Shown: positions 8,037 through 17,862, counted from the stretch's first letter. The stretch is DNA of 64,000 nucleotides from Streptococcus pantholopis (GCF_001642085.1 NZ_CP014699.1:1922001-1986000); one strand, 5' to 3'. Translations and numbers: made by a program. The notes: generated from the letters alone by a model not told the origin.

Positions 8037-9668
8037 CTATGGTTTCTTGGCCAAAATCGCTAAAGTCTGATAGGGCTTTAAGGTCAGTTCCTTGTCTAAA
8101 GGCTGTTTAGCATAATTGCTGAGCAGAATCTCCCCATCCTGATAGGCGGCAGAAAGCTTAATTGTAACCTCTTGAGCAAAGAAATTATTGACGACCAGCA
8201 ATCTGTCAGAACCATGCAAACGTTCAAAAGCATATACCCTGTCACTTTCCTGATAGGCCGCCCGATAAGTGCCCTCAGCGATGATAGGCAGGGTTTTACG
8301 CAGACGAATCAGTTTTTGATAGAAAGGGAAAATCTTTCCTGTTTTTTCTTTTTCAACATTAATCTCGGCGTAAGTTTTTCCGACTTTAAGCCAAGGGACA
8401 GCTTTGGAAAAACCGGCATTGCGGCTGCTGTCCCACTGCATAGGCGTCCGGGAGTTATCCCTTGATTTGGCTTTGATAATGGCAAAGGCCTCGTCCTGAG
8501 GTTTTCCAGATGCCAGCAGCTCTTGATAAGCATTGAGACTTTCCACATCTGTATAATCTGCCATAGAGTCATAATCCGGGTCAAGCATGCCGATCTCCTC
8601 ACCCATATAAATATAGGGTGTTCCACGCGATAGGTGAATACTGGCTGCCAGCATTGTGGCCCCTTCATTGCGAAATTTTTCAACATCAATGAAGCGGTTA
8701 AGAGCCCGCGGCTGGTCGTGGTTATTCCAAAATAAAGCATTCCATCCACTGCCTTGACTCATGCCCTCGCCCCAAGTATGAAAGAGTTTTTTCAATTCTA
8801 TAAAATCAAAGGGCTTGCGTGTCCATTTTTGTCCATTATCATAGTCCACTTTAAGATGGTGAAAATTAAAAACCATATCCAATTCGTGGCTGGAAGGATT
8901 GCTGTACTGCACACAGTTTGGTATATCTGTAAAACTCATTTCACCAACGGTTATCCCGTCTTCATCTTGGCCAAATGTGGCTTTATTAAGCATTTGCAGA
9001 TAGGTATGATTAACCGGCCGGTCTGTATATTCCGGTTTGCCGTCAAAATCCGCATTGTCTTTAAGGACTTCATCCTTGCCGATTAAGTTGATAACATCGA
9101 AACGAAAACCCTTTACGCCTTTACTGCGCCAAAAATTAACGACTTTGAAAAGCTCCTCACGGACATGAGGATTGCGCCAATTAAGGTCTGCCTGCGTTTT
9201 ATCAAAAAGATGGAGATAGTATTTTCCTGTTGTCCCAAAAGGTGCCCAGGCATTTCCTCCAAATTTCGACTGCCAGTTAGTTGGCTCATCCCGCAGAATA
9301 AAGAATTCTTGATAAAAGCGATCGCCTGCCAGGGCTTTTTGAAACCATTCGTGATCTGTTGAACAGTGATTCAGCACCATATCCAGCATTATCTCAATCC
9401 CATAATCCTTGGCCTGCCGGGATAATTCTTCAAAATCAGCCATCGTCCCAAACAAAGGGTTAACGGCTTGGTAATCAGAAACATCGTAGCCGTTATCACG
9501 TTGAGGACTGGGGTAAAAAGGATTGAGCCAAATCACATCAACTCCCAGCTCTGCTAAATAGGGCAGTTTTTCAATAATGCCGCGTAAATCGCCAATTCCA
9601 TTGCCTGTTGTATCTTTGAAGGACTTTGGATAGATTTGATAAACGACTTGTCTTTTATCAAAACTCAT
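8037..9668 (-). CDS. treA: trehalose-6-phosphate hydrolase (alpha,alpha-phosphotrehalase)
   Basis: 543 residues, GH13 alpha-amylase fold. Visible catalytic regions: DMVLNH (about 98-103), GFRFDVINL with the nucleophile Asp (about 195), the acid Glu in GEMS (about 245) and NNHDQPR (about 315). It hydrolyses imported trehalose 6-phosphate to glucose and glucose 6-phosphate in the cytoplasm. GAAAGGAG precedes the ATG. It lies directly downstream of the trehalose PTS transporter on the same strand, separated by a strong hairpin, so expression is probably linked to treP and controlled by the divergent TreR. Confidence 0.93.
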   Translation of the reverse strand: MSFDKRQVVYQIYPKSFKDTTGNGIGDLRGIIEKLPYLAELGVDVIWLNPFYPSPQRDNGYDVSDYQAVNPLFGTMADFEELSRQAKDYGIEIMLDMVLNHCSTDHEWFQKALAGDRFYQEFFILRDEPTNWQSKFGGNAWAPFGTTGKYYLHLFDKTQADLNWRNPHVREELFKVVNFWRSKGVKGFRFDVINLIGKDEVLKDNADFDGKPEYTDRPVNHTYLQMLNKATFGQDEDGITVGEMSFTDIPNCVQYSNPSSHELDMVFNFHHLKVDYDNGQKWTRKPFDFIELKKLFHTWGEGMSQGSGWNALFWNNHDQPRALNRFIDVEKFRNEGATMLAASIHLSRGTPYIYMGEEIGMLDPDYDSMADYTDVESLNAYQELLASGKPQDEAFAIIKAKSRDNSRTPMQWDSSRNAGFSKAVPWLKVGKTYAEINVEKEKTGKIFPFYQKLIRLRKTLPIIAEGTYRAAYQESDRVYAFERLHGSDRLLVVNNFFAQEVTIKLSAAYQDGEILLSNYAKQPLDKELTLKPYQTLAILAKKP

Positions 9669-9740
9669 TGTTGCTCCTTTCTTTTGTCTGCCTGGATCTC
9701 AAGGTCTCCTGTTAAACGCATCAGAAAAACTTGTAGTAAA

Positions 9741-9787
9741 AGAAAGACGGACAAATCCTCGGTAAATCTGTTTTGTCCGTCTTCTTT
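9741..9787 (-). terminator. hairpin between treP and treA
   Basis: AAGACGGACAAA and TTTGTCCGTCTT form a 12-bp stem with a loop of 16 bases. It may partly terminate or protect the treP message, setting the treP:treA ratio. Confidence 0.55.
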
Positions 9788-9823
9788 ACTTAATCAGTGG
9801 ACTCTTAATCCGTGGCTTGATGC

Positions 9824-11788
9824 TTAAATTTTAGTAGCTGTCAGCAAATCATCGCCCCTCTTGACTGTTTGCGGCAAATCAAGAGCTGCATCAGCCTGAA
9901 AATCATTCTGATTGGTGACAATAACAGGTGTTTCAACAACATAGCCTGCTTCTTTAAGCTGTTTGATATCAAAACTAATCAGTCTGTCGCCGGCTTGAAC
10001 GCTGTCACCCTGTTTAACATGAGCTGTAAAACCTTGTCCTTCCAAATTGACCGTATCCATACCGATATGGATTAACAGCTCCAGCCCTTGGGCTGTCACT
10101 AAACCGACTGCATGTTTGGTCGGAAACAGAACGGATATCTCGCCGTCTACCGGAGCTATCAGCTCACCCTCGCTGGGCTCAATAACAACACCCTGCCCCA
10201 TAACACCTTGGGCAAAAACAGGGTCCGTTGCTTCAGCCAAAACTTTAGCCTGACCTGCCAGAGGACTTTGAATGGTAATCAGTGTCCCTTTAGGAGACTC
10301 CGCTTCTGCAGCCTGAGCCAGCGCCTCTGCCTGAGGTGCCTTGACCGTTTGGTCTTCTGTTTTAGTAAAAAAGCCTGCTTTGCGGAAAAAGAGCGTTAAG
10401 GCAAACGGAACAACAATCGCAACCAGCATCAGCAGAGCAAAGATCCCCATATAACGTGCCTGAATGGAAAGAATCCCCGGAAGTCCCCCGACACCGATAG
10501 CGTTAGCTGTCACATTGAATGTTGTTGATAGAAGACCTGCAATACCAGAGCCAATCATTCCGGCTATAAAAGGATAAACATACTTCAGATTAACCCCAAA
10601 GAGTGCTGGCTCTGTAACACCAAGATAAGCAGAGATACTTGCCGGCAAAGCAATCTGTGCCTCACGCTCATCGTGACGGTTCATCCAGTAATAAGCTAAA
10701 ACAGCTGAGCCTTGAGCAATATTGGAAAGAGCAATCATTGGCCACAGTACCGTACCGCCGCTGTCAGCAATCAGCTGTGTATCAATGGCATTAGTCATGT
10801 GATGGAGCCCAGTAATTACCAGCGGTGCATACAGTGTACCGAAAATGGCACCGAACAGCCATTTGAAGGAACCGGTCAAGCCAGCAAGAACAATCGTAGA
10901 AATCCACTGTCCGATAACCCAGCCGACTGGCCCTAAAACCGTATGAGCCAGAATCAAAGCGGGAAGCAGAGAGAGGAAAGGCACAAAAATCATCGAGACA
11001 ACTTCTGGAATGACTTTACGCCAGAAGCGCTCCAGGTAGGCCAGAGACAAGCCGGCAAGAAGAGCAGGAATAACCTGAGCTTGGTAGCCAATTTTGTTAA
11101 CCGTGAAAAAACCAAAATCCCAAACCCAGTCCTTAGCAATTTCTGCAGCCGGTGTGCTGGCTACATTATAGGCATTGAGCAGCTGATTGGGTGAAATCAG
11201 ACAGATCCCAAGAACGATTCCCAAAATCTGTGATGTCCCCATTTTACGAGAAACAGACCAGGTAATACCGACCGGAAGATAATGGAAGATTGCTTCACCC
11301 GGCAGCCAAAGAAAGCTATTGACGCCGCTCCAGAACTGCGATACTTCAACAATGCTTTTGCCATCCAGAGCTGACCAAGCCACACCTTCAAGAATATTTC
11401 GGAAGCCCAGAATCAGACCTCCGACGATGATGGCAGGAATAATCGGCGTGAAAATCTCAGCCAGCATGGCTACTGCACGCTGGACAGGGTTTTGCTTGCC
11501 TGCTGCAGCAGATTTAGCCGCCTCTTTAGATACCCCTTCAATGCCGGATACAGCGCTAAAATCATTATAAAAAATCGGAACATCATTACCGATAATGACC
11601 TGAAACTGCCCGGCATTTGTAAATGTTCCCTTGACAGCAGGAATCGCTTCAATCGCCTGAACATCAGCCTTGCTTTCATCATTTAAAACAAAACGCATCC
11701 GAGTCGCACAATGCGTCACTGCTGAAACATTCTCTTTCCCCCCGATTGCTGACAGCAAATCGCGGGCCTCTTTTTCAAATTTTCCCAT
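9824..11788 (-). CDS. treP: trehalose-specific PTS enzyme II (EIIBCA)
   Basis: 654 residues. Order: EIIB with the phosphorylated Cys in THCATRMRF (about residue 27), the EIIC membrane domain (about 105-470, ten or so helices), then EIIA with the active His in LIHIGMDTV (about 580). It takes up trehalose as trehalose 6-phosphate. The fused EIIA distinguishes it from the Bacillus treP without its own EIIA. It is the first gene of a leftward operon with treA and diverges from treR, with a cre site between. Confidence 0.9.
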   Translation of the reverse strand: MGKFEKEARDLLSAIGGKENVSAVTHCATRMRFVLNDESKADVQAIEAIPAVKGTFTNAGQFQVIIGNDVPIFYNDFSAVSGIEGVSKEAAKSAAAGKQNPVQRAVAMLAEIFTPIIPAIIVGGLILGFRNILEGVAWSALDGKSIVEVSQFWSGVNSFLWLPGEAIFHYLPVGITWSVSRKMGTSQILGIVLGICLISPNQLLNAYNVASTPAAEIAKDWVWDFGFFTVNKIGYQAQVIPALLAGLSLAYLERFWRKVIPEVVSMIFVPFLSLLPALILAHTVLGPVGWVIGQWISTIVLAGLTGSFKWLFGAIFGTLYAPLVITGLHHMTNAIDTQLIADSGGTVLWPMIALSNIAQGSAVLAYYWMNRHDEREAQIALPASISAYLGVTEPALFGVNLKYVYPFIAGMIGSGIAGLLSTTFNVTANAIGVGGLPGILSIQARYMGIFALLMLVAIVVPFALTLFFRKAGFFTKTEDQTVKAPQAEALAQAAEAESPKGTLITIQSPLAGQAKVLAEATDPVFAQGVMGQGVVIEPSEGELIAPVDGEISVLFPTKHAVGLVTAQGLELLIHIGMDTVNLEGQGFTAHVKQGDSVQAGDRLISFDIKQLKEAGYVVETPVIVTNQNDFQADAALDLPQTVKRGDDLLTATKI

Positions 11789-12020
11789 AATAACTCGCTA
11801 GAACAACTAGCCCTCCTTATTAAAATGTGAGAAGCGGGAACGAACTGCCTAGCAGCTTATGCCCCCAGTACTGCAAACAACATCACCGAAAATAAGTTAA
11901 CTCCCTGTCACCTCCCTAAAGAGAGACACTTTCAAGATGAGTGACGGATCTAGGCATCATCTCAGTGTTTCCCAACCACCTATTTTCTTTTTGAAATCCT
12001 ATGCACATGTGATTTATAAC
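11789..12020 (-). promoter_or_regulatory. long treP leader with possible RNA structure
   Basis: About 230 bases lie between the treP start and the likely promoter near the cre site. The leader is richer in G+C than usual intergenic DNA and contains pairing segments such as AGATGA with TCATCT (around 11935-11965) and a purine-rich block before the start codon. I see no T-box sequence or other riboswitch class. Confidence 0.3.
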
Positions 12021-12024
12021 TTGA

Positions 12025-12040
12025 TTGTAATCGATTGCAA
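12025..12040. promoter_or_regulatory. cre site (CcpA binding) between treP and treR
   Basis: TTGTAATCGATTGCAA matches the catabolite-response consensus WTGNAANCGNWNNCW at every position and is nearly palindromic. It lies between the divergent treP and treR genes, so CcpA probably represses trehalose uptake on glucose. Confidence 0.75.
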
Positions 12041-12140
12041 ATTTGTCTGCAAGTCGTTTGGAGTCATTTGCCCCTTTTTTTGTTAAAATAAAGTGACTTG
12101 TCTGCTTATTTCAAAACAACTTAGCAAAGGAAAGCAATTA

Positions 12141-12851
12141 ATGAAAAAATACGAACAGATTTATCAGCAGCTGGAAGCTGACATTCTAAAAGGCTCTTAT
12201 GCGATTGGCGACTATCTCCCCAGCGAAGCCGAACTGGCTGCCGCGCATAGCGTCAGCCGTGATACCATCCGCAAAGCACTGGCACTTTTAGCTGAAAACG
12301 GCTTAATCAAAAAAAAACACGGCTCAGGCTCGCAGATTATCAAGCATGAACCGATTAATTTTCCTGTCTCAGCGCTGACCAGCTATCAAGAATTAGTCGA
12401 GCGATTAGCCATCAATTCCCGGACGAATCTGATTGCTATTGATAAACTGATTGTTGATGAAAAACTCGCCCTTTTGACCGGTTTTAAGCGCAACAGTCTC
12501 GTTTGGCGCCTAATCCGCCAGCGTATTGTTGATGATGTCGCTTCTATCTTAGATATTGATTATCTCAGCAAAACAATTGTCCCTGAAATCAGCCGAACAG
12601 CTGCTGCCTATTCTATCTATCACTATCTGGAAAAACAGCTCCTACTGGATATTGCCTATACAAAAAAAGAAATTACGATTGACCAGATTACTGACCGAGA
12701 TAAGCTCTTGCTGGATATCGGCTCAGAACACCATGTCGTCTCCGTTAAGTCCAAAGGATACCTGAGAGACGGCCGACAATTCCAATTCACAGACAGCCGC
12801 CACAAATTGGATAAATTCCGTTTTGTCGACTACGCCCAGCGCAAACGATGA
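12141..12851 (+). CDS. treR: trehalose operon regulator, GntR/HutC family
   Basis: 236 residues from the ATG at 12141 (AAAGGAAAG upstream; an earlier in-frame start at 12093 lacks one). The N-terminal winged helix has the GntR signature YLPSEAELAAAHSVSRDTIR (about 24-43), and a UTRA ligand domain covers about 90-236. TreR proteins sense trehalose 6-phosphate. It is divergent from treP-treA and convergent with the histidine-kinase gene 19 bases beyond its stop. Confidence 0.9.
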   Translation: MKKYEQIYQQLEADILKGSYAIGDYLPSEAELAAAHSVSRDTIRKALALLAENGLIKKKHGSGSQIIKHEPINFPVSALTSYQELVERLAINSRTNLIAIDKLIVDEKLALLTGFKRNSLVWRLIRQRIVDDVASILDIDYLSKTIVPEISRTAAAYSIYHYLEKQLLLDIAYTKKEITIDQITDRDKLLLDIGSEHHVVSVKSKGYLRDGRQFQFTDSRHKLDKFRFVDYAQRKR

Positions 12852-12870
12852 AAAAGCAGCTGCACCTGTC

Positions 12871-14340
12871 CTATTCTCCATGGTGACAGGCTCTCTTCAA
12901 ACGATTTCCAAAATTTTTCTGGCTGAATTGTAGGCAGGCGCCCCCAGCTTTTCCGTTTGACAGTTCAATATCTCCGCCAAGCTGATGAACCAGCTGTTTT
13001 ACTGTGTGCAGTCCAAGACCAGAATGGCTGCCCCTGCTGTTTCTAGATCCATCACCTCTATAAAAGCGTTCCGTTGCGTGCACTAAATCCTTTTTGCTAA
13101 ATCCGCAGCCTGTGTCACATATCTGATACCTTATTGTTGCTTGATCAGCAAGGACAGAAATGAAGATTTTTCCTTTCGCAGGGGTATAGCGCAGGCTATT
13201 GGATACGATATTATCAAAAATACGTTCCAGTTTATCAGTGTCAAGAAGATATGAATGGTGTAAGCAGTCAGTATCGCACAATACTATTGAGATATCCTTC
13301 TCCCTTGCTTGTAATTCATAGCCTTTCACTTTCTTTGCTAGGAAATCATGTAAATCTGTTGATACCAGATTCAGCTCATTTTCAATCTGTACTGACTCAG
13401 AAGTTTCTTCTATTTGCTGAACAAGATGGCTGCATTTTTTAGCGTTTTCCTCAATAACAGACAAATACCGGCATATCCGCTTTGAGTCTGTGTATCCGCC
13501 GTCCATCAGAGATTCTGTATAAGCTAGAACAATAGAAATAGGAGTTTTTAAGTCATGTGCCAATGCCTCCACCATTTCTACACGTCCCTGTTCCATTTCC
13601 CACTGAGCCGAAAGAGAAGCTTTTAATTCCTGCTGCATTTCTGAAAAAGCAGTACACAGTCTCCCTAGCTCATTTTCCGAATAGTAGCTGATTTCAAAAT
13701 TCAAATCCTTATTTTTTATCTTCTCAGCGGCTTCCTTTAAAAGCTGCAGAGGGCGATTGATACGTTTGATAAACAGCTTTGAGAACAGCATCGTAAAAAG
13801 AACTATATAGACTACAGGAGAAAACAGGGCTGCTGCAATCAGCCCCAAGACCCATTGTCCCCCGCTGTCTGCAGAGGTCATTTTCACCCGATAAATAAGA
13901 GCAACAGCTCCTTTTATTTGTCCCTTCTGACTGACTATAGGAATAACATGCAAATAAGTATTGGTTCTCTTGTAAATACTTGTTGTATTCAGATGATTTA
14001 TCATGTCTGTTTCTGAAGAAAATATCGGATCGGTATTTGTTCCATAGAGAACAGAAGCGTTGCCATCGACAACTTGATAGGTGATACCGGCACCTTTGAT
14101 GACGGGCTTTAGCCCTGTTTTCTTTTCCTTTGACAGTAAATTAATATTTTCTCTTCTAACATACCGGTCAATGGCAGGAATCTGCCGTTCATAATAATTG
14201 GCAGGATAAATAGTCCTGTTCTGTTCCAGCAAAAACAGGGCAGCAGCTAACCCCCATGTTATCAGTGTTGCTGCAATAGTTGCGGCAGCAATCTGTGTGA
14301 TTGTCATACGAAAATCAGCAACAAGAGACTCTTTTTTCAT
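12871..14340 (-). CDS. sensor histidine kinase (LcrS/LanK-like)
   Basis: 489 residues from the ATG at 14340, which follows AGGAGGTG; a GTG two codons earlier overlaps that site. Two membrane segments (about 13-35 and 165-188) bracket an external sensor region. HAMP-like linker, then H-box HDLKTPIS (about 268), N-box NIVSNSLRYTP, G1 DTGCGF and G2 GLGLHTV complete a working kinase. It follows its response regulator by nine bases. With the LanFEG-type transporter next door it resembles the LcrRS-LctFEG lantibiotic-resistance system I recall from S. mutans, where the kinase responds to lantibiotics. Confidence 0.85.
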   Translation of the reverse strand: MKKESLVADFRMTITQIAAATIAATLITWGLAAALFLLEQNRTIYPANYYERQIPAIDRYVRRENINLLSKEKKTGLKPVIKGAGITYQVVDGNASVLYGTNTDPIFSSETDMINHLNTTSIYKRTNTYLHVIPIVSQKGQIKGAVALIYRVKMTSADSGGQWVLGLIAAALFSPVVYIVLFTMLFSKLFIKRINRPLQLLKEAAEKIKNKDLNFEISYYSENELGRLCTAFSEMQQELKASLSAQWEMEQGRVEMVEALAHDLKTPISIVLAYTESLMDGGYTDSKRICRYLSVIEENAKKCSHLVQQIEETSESVQIENELNLVSTDLHDFLAKKVKGYELQAREKDISIVLCDTDCLHHSYLLDTDKLERIFDNIVSNSLRYTPAKGKIFISVLADQATIRYQICDTGCGFSKKDLVHATERFYRGDGSRNSRGSHSGLGLHTVKQLVHQLGGDIELSNGKAGGACLQFSQKNFGNRLKRACHHGE

Positions 14341-14349
14341 ACCCACCTC

Positions 14350-15042
14350 CTACGGCCGGTTCCATTTATAGCCTATTCCCCATACTGTAGAAATATACTC
14401 TACATCAGGGGATACTGAGGCAATTTTTTTTCGTATTTTCCGGATATGTTCGACAACGGTGTAGGAATCCCCATCAGAATCATACCCCCAGATTCTTTCA
14501 TAAATGTGTTCTCTGGAAAAAACCTGTCCAGCATGAAGGGCTAAAAGTTCGACAATATCATACTCCCGTTTGGACAGGGAGAGCGCCCTGCCATTTGCTT
14601 TCACGCTATGACCCGGTAAGTCAATACTCAATTCATTAAAGTGCAGCACTGTCCGCTTTTTCTCTGCATTGATGTATTGCGAACGCTCTTCACGCCGAAG
14701 ATTGGCTTCTATCCTTGTCAAAAGCTCCCTCAGTCCGAATGGCTTTGATATATAATCGTCTCCCCCAAGAGTCAGAGCACGGATTTTATCACTTTCTGCC
14801 TGCTTTGCACTGAGAAACAAAATCGGACACAGCACTTCATCACGTATTCTCCGGCAAACTTCAAAACCGTCCATCCCCGGCATCATAATATCAAGAATAA
14901 TAAGTTCTGGCTGTTTTTTTGCAAGCGCAAGACCATCCATCCCATTATATGCTACTAAAACGTTGTGACCCAGCGCTTCAAGTTCGTCCTGCAAGAGCAT
15001 AACCAAGTCTTTTTCATCGTCAATAATCAGAATTTTGCTCAC
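14350..15042 (-). CDS. response regulator, OmpR/PhoB family (LcrR/LanR-like)
   Basis: 230 residues. Receiver domain with acidic pair DDE (about 7-9), phosphoacceptor Asp in ILDIMMPGMDG (about 51) and Lys in SKPFG (about 100), then a winged-helix DNA-binding domain (about 130-228). The start is a GTG with AAGGAG nine bases upstream. It is co-transcribed with the histidine kinase and probably activates the immunity transporter operon located to the right, though that operon has its own promoter. Confidence 0.88.
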   Translation of the reverse strand: MSKILIIDDEKDLVMLLQDELEALGHNVLVAYNGMDGLALAKKQPELIILDIMMPGMDGFEVCRRIRDEVLCPILFLSAKQAESDKIRALTLGGDDYISKPFGLRELLTRIEANLRREERSQYINAEKKRTVLHFNELSIDLPGHSVKANGRALSLSKREYDIVELLALHAGQVFSREHIYERIWGYDSDGDSYTVVEHIRKIRKKIASVSPDVEYISTVWGIGYKWNRP

Positions 15043-15430
15043 TCTTTACCAGCTCCTTTTACTGCTATCACTTACAGATTATGCCAATCAGCTGCATAAG
15101 TCAAGCTTGTCGACACTTGCTGCCAAATAATCGCCATCTAGATAGCGATAAAAATCAAACATCAAATAGGAAAAGTTATGCCCCTATAAAGCATTCGATT
15201 CCAGCTATAATAAGCCAGACAGCCTCTGTTCTTTCAAAAATACTAACAGCAGAAACACTTTATAGAAAGGCGCATGAATAGCTGCTGGATGTATAAACAG
15301 CCTGATTTGAAAATTCATACTTGAGTTTTTGCCTTCCGGCTGTCAAAGTGACCCCATTCCCACAGAAATATTCAGGCGGCACCGCACCGGTACAGCAAAA
15401 GGAAAAGCATCAATGAATCTAAAAATGCTT
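15043..15430. other. 388-bp gap between regulator and transporter genes
   Basis: No convincing gene. Open frames here are short, lack ribosome sites and resemble nothing known to me. The response-regulator promoter should lie near 15060-15120; no clear -35/-10 pair stands out. Confidence 0.4.
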
Positions 15431-16219
15431 TTAATCATAACGCTTTCTTCCCTCCCATCTGTTAAACCAGATTATTCCACCAGCACAGAAAATAATAAGA
15501 CAGATAATAACAGCCAAGGTCCCAGCCATTAACTGCCGCACAACAAGCCCTGATGATATTTCTGCTGGCGGTACAAACATTTTTGCCGTAAACCCCAGAT
15601 AGTTTTCTGGTAGCTTTGCCAGCCGGTATGGCCAAGTCCAAGGGATAAACAGCCAAACATCGTCACCCAGCTCAGTTATTCCCATAAGAATAGCTAAAAC
15701 AAGGCCACACATTCCTAAACTGACAGAAGCTCCTGTCCCCCATATAAAACTTAGCCATAAATGAATTGCCAGAAGCGGCAAAGTCCCAAAAAATGCAAGA
15801 ATCACAGCAAATAGAAACAGAACCCAACCGTTCACAGTTCCTGGTGAAGCAATAGTCATCCCTATATAAAATACAGCCAAAGCAAGGACCGTACTGACCA
15901 TATTACAAAAAACTAGCATTAGAAACTTACCAAAGTAGAGAGAATTTCGAGGAACACTCGCGCTGAGATAACCTAAGAAATGCCCAGCAAGCTCTTCCTC
16001 CTGTACAACAAATGCAGCTAGGACAGCAACAGCAAGCGGAGCAAGAAAGGCACACCATGCCGTAAAAAAGCCCTGAAATACAGCAATTTCATCAATTTCT
16101 TCACTCAGTGAAAAATAAGCTGTTGTCGCCAGTGAAAAAAGAACAGGAACAAGAACAATCAGCCAACGAATCGCTGTTCGCTTTGTTTTTACCCATTCTG
16201 ACGATAATATAGCAATCAT
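15431..16219 (-). CDS. lantibiotic immunity ABC transporter permease (LanG/MutG-like)
   Basis: 262 residues from the ATG at 16219, preceded by AGGAGGG and overlapping the stop of the previous gene as ATGA. Six hydrophobic segments form an ABC-2 type membrane domain of the lantibiotic-protection family. It pairs with the preceding permease and the ATPase. Such transporters expel lantibiotics from the membrane. It resembles LctG of the S. mutans LctFEG system by context, not by an alignment. Confidence 0.8.
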   Translation of the reverse strand: MIAILSSEWVKTKRTAIRWLIVLVPVLFSLATTAYFSLSEEIDEIAVFQGFFTAWCAFLAPLAVAVLAAFVVQEEELAGHFLGYLSASVPRNSLYFGKFLMLVFCNMVSTVLALAVFYIGMTIASPGTVNGWVLFLFAVILAFFGTLPLLAIHLWLSFIWGTGASVSLGMCGLVLAILMGITELGDDVWLFIPWTWPYRLAKLPENYLGFTAKMFVPPAEISSGLVVRQLMAGTLAVIICLIIFCAGGIIWFNRWEGRKRYD

Positions 16220-16980
16220 TTTAATTCCCTCCTTTGAAACCACAATGCAGTAATTCCTGTAAAGATGACAAATGCAGCAATAGACAGAACAAGCCCAAGA
16301 GGCAGGACTGAGGTGTCCAGCAGAGGATCCCCTGCCTCCAGCATAACACCGTTAGGATTTAACTGCAGAAGCGGACACATCATCCGAGGGGCCCAGCTCC
16401 ATGGAAAGACAAACCAGTAAGCCTTGTCTGCAATAAAAACTCCCGCTATAAAGCCAAAAAAACCTAAGCCCATGCTGGCAAATAAGCCTTGTCGAGTTGC
16501 AACCCAAAGCTGAATTGGAATAATCGCCAGCGATGTAACCCATGCAAACAGACTGGCTAGCAGAATCGTTGCCCACGGAATAGCCCATTTCCCATCTGTT
16601 ACCGTAATAAGACCGGAAAGAATCGTTGCTGCAAAAAGGATAGCTGCAGCGATAAGAGTCATTAAAGCGATAACAATCACTTTACTGACCCAAATATTAG
16701 CTGGAAAGTAAGCATGTGCCCGTAAACTGCGATAGCCTCCTGATTTCCGCTCCTGTAAATCAGCCAAATAAGTAAATAATGCGATACCAAGAGGCAGAAA
16801 TGCAGTTGTCCAGATATTAAATACCATCGTATCAACATGTTCCCAGCCTCGCACAACATCCTTAGGCATAAGCCAAATACTGGGCACCGCCTGCAGGACA
16901 AATAAAAGAGGAAGCAGCACCGCTAATTTCTTTATAAACGTCCTTCTGTATTTCAACAGTTCAGACTGTACACCTTTCAT
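16216..16980 (-). CDS. lantibiotic immunity ABC transporter permease (LanE/MutE-like)
   Basis: 254 residues, six membrane segments, with an N-terminal EL(L)KYRRTF start typical of LanE/LanG permeases that act on lantibiotics. It overlaps the ATPase gene and the second permease gene by four bases each, so the three are translationally coupled. It forms the membrane channel with the next gene product. Confidence 0.8.
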   Translation of the reverse strand: MKGVQSELLKYRRTFIKKLAVLLPLLFVLQAVPSIWLMPKDVVRGWEHVDTMVFNIWTTAFLPLGIALFTYLADLQERKSGGYRSLRAHAYFPANIWVSKVIVIALMTLIAAAILFAATILSGLITVTDGKWAIPWATILLASLFAWVTSLAIIPIQLWVATRQGLFASMGLGFFGFIAGVFIADKAYWFVFPWSWAPRMMCPLLQLNPNGVMLEAGDPLLDTSVLPLGLVLSIAAFVIFTGITALWFQRRELK

Positions 16981-17678
16981 TTGTGAATGTCCCCCTTGAT
17001 AACTTTCATAAAGAATGCCTCCAAGTCCTCATTACGGTTAGGTATCCCCTGAAACATCAGTTTCCCCTTATTGATAATGCCTATTTCATCAACAATCTGC
17101 TCTACTTCAGACAATATATGACTGGACAAAATAACGGTTACGCCTTTTTCAGGGAAAGCAGCAATCCATTCGCGAAATTCCTGAATCCCCATTGGATCGA
17201 GCCCATTGGTCGGCTCATCCAAAATGAGTAAAGAAGGATCGTTTAGCAGAGCAACAGCGATTCCAAGCCGCTCTTTCATCCCACGTGAAAACTGCCAAGC
17301 TTGCTTACTGCCAGTATCTTTCAAATTTATGGTGTCTAAAACTTCATAAATTTTCTCCTTTGGCAGGCCTAATAACTTGGTATGGACCAGTAGATTTTCC
17401 TCGGCAGTTAGGTTTCCATACAAGGCAGGTTCCTCAACCAGAGAACCTATTTTAGAAAGATGCTCCCGCTTCCACGGCTCCCCATCAAAAAAGATCTCCC
17501 CTTTTGTCGGGCGAAGCAGCCCCAAGATCAATTTCAAAGTGGTGGATTTGCCTGCTCCATTTGGACCAAGCAAACCGTAAATACTCTTTCTTTTGATTTG
17601 CAGCGAAATCCCATCCACAGCCGGTTCTCCAGAGAAATGTTTACTTAATGCTTTCGTTTCAAGAATGATATCTTCCAT
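16977..17678 (-). CDS. lantibiotic immunity ABC transporter ATPase (LanF-like)
   Basis: 233 residues. Walker A GPNGAGKS (about 38-45), signature FSRGMKERLG (a variant of LSGGQ as in BcrA/LanF), Walker B LLILDEPTNGLD. The Q-loop Gln is replaced by Glu in SLVEEPALY, the E-loop that marks LanF immunity ATPases and distinguishes them from LanT exporters. First gene of the FEG operon; AAAGGAGAGG and a TATACT-like -10 element lie upstream (about 17720-17735). Confidence 0.87.
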   Translation of the reverse strand: MEDIILETKALSKHFSGEPAVDGISLQIKRKSIYGLLGPNGAGKSTTLKLILGLLRPTKGEIFFDGEPWKREHLSKIGSLVEEPALYGNLTAEENLLVHTKLLGLPKEKIYEVLDTINLKDTGSKQAWQFSRGMKERLGIAVALLNDPSLLILDEPTNGLDPMGIQEFREWIAAFPEKGVTVILSSHILSEVEQIVDEIGIINKGKLMFQGIPNRNEDLEAFFMKVIKGDIHK

Positions 17679-17862
17679 AACAGCAACCTCTCCTTTCTAA
17701 ATAACAGGTCTCCTTCTGTAACTATAGTATATAGGATAATTATCAAGAAACTATCATGTTTCAGGAAAAGTCTGCAGAGAGCTAAAGCAAAACGAAAGTC
17801 GTATTTTAGGATTAAATCTTATGACAGCAAACACAGACTAGCACTCAGGGCAAATATCCCCT

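Noticed and set aside
11789-12020. T-box riboswitch in the treP leader
   Set aside because: No AGGGTGGNACCGCG-like antiterminator sequence, and treP is not an amino-acid gene.
15081-15430. Short plus-strand frames between the two-component genes and LanG
   Set aside because: No ribosome site, no coherent composition, and no similarity that I recognise.
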